A stretch of 5,884 nt of DNA from Clostridiales bacterium (GTDB lineage: Bacteria; Bacillota; Clostridia; Christensenellales; Aristaeellaceae). Positions 3,502-5,884 of the stretch are shown piece by piece. A program made the translations under genes and the position numbers. Under the pieces are notes generated by a model, which saw only the letters and a program-made list of their open reading frames with translations, was not told where the DNA came from and made no database searches. Every line of letters starts with the position of its first letter. Position 1 is the stretch's first letter. The stretch lies in NCBI GenBank assembly GCA_012513735.1, contig JAAZBR010000321.1:1-5884 (forward strand), written 5' to 3'.

Positions 3502-5760
3502 TTACAGGCCCAGGTTCTTGCGGCCAATGAAACCGCGTGCGGGCTGTCCCGAACCGTCGAAGTTATCCACCTCCACGTAGGCCCAGTTGTTCATCTTGGC
3601 CAGAACCGTGAAGGTTTGACCGGGCTCAAAGCGCTTGGACAGCTCGCGGTTATCGCCAACGATGGGGTCATCTACAAACACGGAGGGGCCCTGGTTGACC
3701 ATAGGGACACGGGACAGGTTGAGGACGGGCACAGACACATCGCCCGGAATGGCAGCCGCAGTCACAAAGCCGATGCGGTATCCGCCATTGGACAGGCCGT
3801 AGCCAATCAGCACCCAGCCGTTCTCACTGCCATACACCCGGATAGAGCCGCCGCCAACAGTTGCATTACCAACCCTGTAGTAACCTTCACCGGGGCCGGT
3901 ATAGACCGGATAGGAGCCATCCACCAGGCGGGCCTGCTGATGCTCGGGCAAGGTGGGGACAGAGGCGGGTGGCTGCGGCGCTTCCGTAGGCACCGGTGTG
4001 GGTTCAGGTGTAGGTTCAGGCGTGGGCTCGGGCGTGGGTTCAGGTGTAGGTTCAGGCGTGGGCTCGGGCGTGGGTTCAAGCGTAGGTTCAGGCGTGGGAG
4101 TGGGGGTTACCTCGGGTTCAGGAACAGGCGTTGCCGGTTCCTGAGTGGGGGTGACGGGCGTGGGCGTAGGCGTGGGCGTTGCGGGAGCCGGTGTCGCCGT
4201 AGCCGGCGCAGGGGTCGCCGGAGCCTGATAGATAAACACAACAGTGTCCGGGGTAACGGTGCCGTCAGCGCCCAGGGTAACGGTCACACTGCGCTCGCTG
4301 GTAAGCAGGTAACCTGAGGGCACATAGCTGTCGTTGGCAACCACATTCTGAGACCCTTCACGTAGCGCTTGCTCGGTTGCCAGCAGGACGCCGCCATTCT
4401 GATCCTGATAGGAAATCTTGACGCTTCCGCTGACCTGCTTTTTGTAGGTGAAGGTGACACTGACGGGAGTTGGGGTACCGTTGGCATCCACGGTTACCCG
4501 CACCTGCCGGTCGCTTGTCAGCGTATAGCCGGGCGCAAAGCCGTCGTTGGCTGTAACGGTGGTGGTGCCCACCTGGCAGGAGACTGTATCGCTGTGCAGT
4601 CTATTCCCCTGTGTGTCCACATAGTACACGGGCACAGACACCGTGATGGCAGTGGTTTCGTAGGTAAAGGTGACAGAACTGGGGGTGGCTGTGCCATTGG
4701 GGGAAATGCTGACGTATTGGGTGCGGGCGCTGCGCAGGGTATATCCCTTGGGAACGGCCGCATCGTTGGCTGTAATGGGGAAGGTGCCGACACCAAAGCT
4801 CTTGGTTTCGCTGCCGATCAGCGCACCCTGAGTGTTGCGGTACAGCACGGGCACCACTACGCTGACAGGGGAGGCGCTGTACACATAGGTCAGCGCACTG
4901 GGTGTGGCGATGCCCTGGTCGGAAACAGATACCGTCAACTGGCGCGCCGTCATGAGGGTATAGCCGGCAGGAACACGGCTGTCATTTGCCGATACGGTCA
5001 AAGACTGACCGTAGCGCACCGACACGTAATCGGTATACAGCAGCTCGTTGAGGTTGGAACGGTAGTAAATGGGCACATTGACACTCCCGCTGGGCTGACC
5101 GGGCTGATAGGTATAGGAAACCGTGCTGGGGTTTGCCTTGCCATTTGCCCCCACGACGACGGTCACCGTCTGCTGGCTGCGCAGGATGTAGCCTGCCGGC
5201 ACCTTGGCGGCATTGGGGTTGATATAGTTGGTGCCCTGGCCGATGACCAGCGTATCCGTGTTGATCAACTCGCCAGTTGTGCTGTAATAGTATACCGGCA
5301 GGTTGGCTGTGACCGGCCTGGGGCTGGGCGTGATGTCCACAGGCGCATACACCACATCGCGGGAATAGAAGAGCTTGTTCAGCGTGTTGGTGCCCGCGAT
5401 GCCATCCACCTTCAGCTTGTTGTAATTCTGAAAGCGTTCCACCGCCCGCTTGGTCTGCTGTCCGAAAATACCATCGGCTTTTCCGGACAGGTAACCCAGC
5501 TCTTTCAAGCGCACCTGCATGACACGCACATTCTCCCCTCGGTCGCCTACAGACAGATTGGGAACGCGGGTGACCGCCGCAGTGGGAACCACCGTAGGTA
5601 CTGCGGTGGGCACAGGGCTGGGGGTGACCCACACCGTGGCCACGGGGGCGGGGGTATATGTTAGATAGTTGCTGGGGATGGGCGTCAACGCCGGGCTGTT
5701 TCCCGCGGCTGTTGACACCAACAGGGACATATAAACCAGAAGGGTTCTCAGCAGATCCAT
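3502..5760 (-). CDS. Secreted cell-wall protein: PG-binding domain, five MucBP-like repeats, PTPE linker, SH3-like C-terminus
   Basis: A 752-residue exported protein of unknown exact function, probably wall-bound and possibly adhesive. The order is: signal peptide (about 1-20, hydrophobic core, only Arg5 as positive charge and Asp2 beside it); Pro/Thr/Val linker (21-68); PG_binding_1 domain (about 69-131, with GDRGENVRVMQVRLKELGY, DGIFG, RFQ and DGIAG); five repeats of about 72-76 residues (152-512); Pro-Thr-Glu linker (about 513-605) with PTPE units at 557-590; and two SH3-like stretches (about 610-673 and 678-752). There is no LPXTG motif, C-terminal membrane helix or lipobox, so attachment is expected through the PG-binding and SH3-like modules. 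There is no hydrolase motif. The ATG at 5760 has AAAGGAG 9 nt upstream. It ends in a strong hairpin, apart from the next operon. Domain names are by eye; the MucBP relationship is the least certain. Confidence 0.9.
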   Translation of the reverse strand: MDLLRTLLVYMSLLVSTAAGNSPALTPIPSNYLTYTPAPVATVWVTPSPVPTAVPTVVPTAAVTRVPNLSVGDRGENVRVMQVRLKELGYLSGKADGIFGQQTKRAVERFQNYNKLKVDGIAGTNTLNKLFYSRDVVYAPVDITPSPRPVTANLPVYYYSTTGELINTDTLVIGQGTNYINPNAAKVPAGYILRSQQTVTVVVGANGKANPSTVSYTYQPGQPSGSVNVPIYYRSNLNELLYTDYVSVRYGQSLTVSANDSRVPAGYTLMTARQLTVSVSDQGIATPSALTYVYSASPVSVVVPVLYRNTQGALIGSETKSFGVGTFPITANDAAVPKGYTLRSARTQYVSISPNGTATPSSVTFTYETTAITVSVPVYYVDTQGNRLHSDTVSCQVGTTTVTANDGFAPGYTLTSDRQVRVTVDANGTPTPVSVTFTYKKQVSGSVKISYQDQNGGVLLATEQALREGSQNVVANDSYVPSGYLLTSERSVTVTLGADGTVTPDTVVFIYQAPATPAPATATPAPATPTPTPTPVTPTQEPATPVPEPEVTPTPTPEPTLEPTPEPTPEPTPEPTPEPTPEPTPEPTPVPTEAPQPPASVPTLPEHQQARLVDGSYPVYTGPGEGYYRVGNATVGGGSIRVYGSENGWVLIGYGLSNGGYRIGFVTAAAIPGDVSVPVLNLSRVPMVNQGPSVFVDDPIVGDNRELSKRFEPGQTFTVLAKMNNWAYVEVDNFDGSGQPARGFIGRKNLGL
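4000..4098 (-). repeat. 12-bp/36-bp tandem repeat encoding the PTPE linker
   Basis: The basic unit is 12 bp and encodes EPTP. Variation among third bases groups the units into a 36-bp higher-order repeat: 4000-4035 and 4036-4071 are identical copies, and a third partial, diverged copy runs to about 4098. Two identical 36-bp copies imply recent duplication by slippage or unequal exchange. Changes by one unit keep the reading frame, so the linker length can vary between strains. Confidence 0.9.
4225..5307 (-). repeat. Array of five protein repeats (MucBP-like, about 73 residues each)
   Basis: Approximate units by residue are 152-219, 225-295, 297-368, 371-440 and 443-512. Each starts with a strand such as V-x-V-P-V-Y-Y-x-x-x-x-G, has a central (V)PxGYxL motif, and ends with V-T/S-V...G-x-x-x-P-x-x-V-x-F-x-Y. 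The Tyr of the central motif falls at residues 191, 267, 340, 412 and 484, spaced 76, 73, 72 and 72. The fourth unit has APGYTL, one residue shorter. At DNA level the units have diverged, so the array is old, unlike the linker repeat next to it. Confidence 0.85.
5368..5556 (-). other. Peptidoglycan-binding (PG_binding_1) domain in the wall protein
   Basis: Residues about 69-131 show the characteristic order: hydrophobic-G-D-RGENV-VMQVRLKELGYL, then G-ADGIFG-TKRAVERFQ, then LKVDGIAG-TLNKL. Such domains in amidases and spore or wall enzymes bind peptidoglycan non-covalently. Here the domain is N-terminal and not joined to a recognisable catalytic domain, so it most likely serves to anchor the protein. 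Confidence 0.9.
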
Positions 5761-5769
5761 CTCATTTCA

Positions 5770-5776
5770 CTCCTTT
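5770..5776 (-). promoter_or_regulatory. Ribosome binding site of the secreted wall protein
   Basis: AAAGGAG lies 9 nt before the ATG at 5760. This supports the start that gives an intact signal peptide; the next in-frame Met (residue 11) would destroy it. Confidence 0.75.
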
Positions 5777-5787
5777 GGGGCAAATGC

Positions 5788-5827
5788 CTGCATCCATAGA
5801 ACGAGGAAAACACCACGATGTATGCAG
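5788..5827. repeat. Inverted repeat upstream of the wall-protein gene
   Basis: Ten-base arms (5788-5797 and 5818-5827, CTGCATCCAT/ATGTATGCAG) match with a single mismatch across a 20-nt spacer; the arm centres are 30 bp apart, about three helical turns. It occupies the region where the promoter or leader should be. No convincing -35/-10 pair is visible here. It could be an operator or a leader hairpin. Confidence 0.4.
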
Positions 5828-5847
5828 CGGTAGAAAAAAACGGGCGT

Positions 5848-5884
5848 TCAGGGAATATCAATGAACTTCTTGAACTCCGGCAGG
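5848..5884 (-). CDS. Possible C-terminal end of an upstream gene (12 codons)
   Basis: On the minus strand the window opens in a frame reading LPEFKKFIDIP followed by TGA at 5848-5850, 87 nt before the start codon of the wall protein. The residue mix looks like a normal protein C-terminus, but eleven residues cannot prove it, and another frame also closes nearby (PAGVQEVH, stop). A seven-T run follows, without a good GC stem. No function can be given. Confidence 0.3.
   Translation of the reverse strand, partial: LPEFKKFIDIP

Noticed and set aside
3616..4317. Plus-strand ORF with Arg/Gly-rich repeats.
   Set aside because: The repeats are the reverse reading of the PTPE minisatellite of the minus-strand gene, so it is a shadow.
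4369..5664. Plus-strand ORF of 431 codons opposite the wall-protein gene.
   Set aside because: It is an antisense shadow of a well-supported repeat protein. Its His/Gly/Val-rich product follows from the opposite codon pattern, and it has no recognisable domain.
5831..5847. Seven-T run on the minus strand after the possible upstream stop, suggesting an intrinsic terminator.
   Set aside because: Only a 5-bp AT-rich stem with an 11-nt loop can be drawn, and GCCCG intervenes before the T-run; too weak to call.

Overview
The window looks like chromosomal DNA from a Gram-positive, low-stress housekeeping context in the Bacillota, most likely a GC-rich gut-type member of the Clostridia. The evidence is the strong GGAGG-type ribosome binding sites, a perfect match to the CcpA cre consensus, an OmpR-type two-component pair, a DUF4342-type membrane protein, and a secreted protein with a peptidoglycan-binding domain, Pro-Thr linkers and SH3-like ends. 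The genus is inference only. All recognisable genes lie on the minus strand, so the reading order is from high to low coordinates.

In reading order: (1) 5848-5884 may be the last codons of an upstream gene. (2) 3502-5760 encodes a 752-residue secreted cell-wall protein with a signal peptide, a PG_binding_1 domain, five MucBP-like repeats of about 73 residues, a long PTPE linker and two SH3-like regions. It is followed by a strong hairpin at 3445-3473, probably its terminator. (3) 2789-3316 encodes a DUF4342-like protein with a UBA-like N-terminus and a membrane segment. (4) 2025-2708 is an OmpR/PhoB-type response regulator, and 692-2035 is its HisKA/HATPase sensor kinase; the two overlap by 11 bp. 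Genes 3 and 4 are probably one three-gene operon, with a 7-bp-stem hairpin in the 80-bp gap before the regulator. A compact UUCG-loop terminator candidate (654-669) follows the kinase. (5) A near-consensus promoter (609-638) then starts a roughly 208-nt leader leading to malQ (1-394, cut by the window edge), a GH77 4-alpha-glucanotransferase. A perfect 14-bp cre-like palindrome lies about 15-28 nt after the predicted start of transcription.

Two regulatory themes stand out. The first is an envelope or signalling block: a secreted wall protein, then a small membrane protein with a two-component system. The second is a separate carbohydrate gene under apparent catabolite or maltose-type repression. 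I see no tRNA, rRNA, CRISPR, insertion sequence, integrase or attachment site. I found no demonstrably new system. The best candidates for follow-up are the five-repeat wall protein, the DUF4342/two-component operon and the overlapping palindromes in front of malQ.
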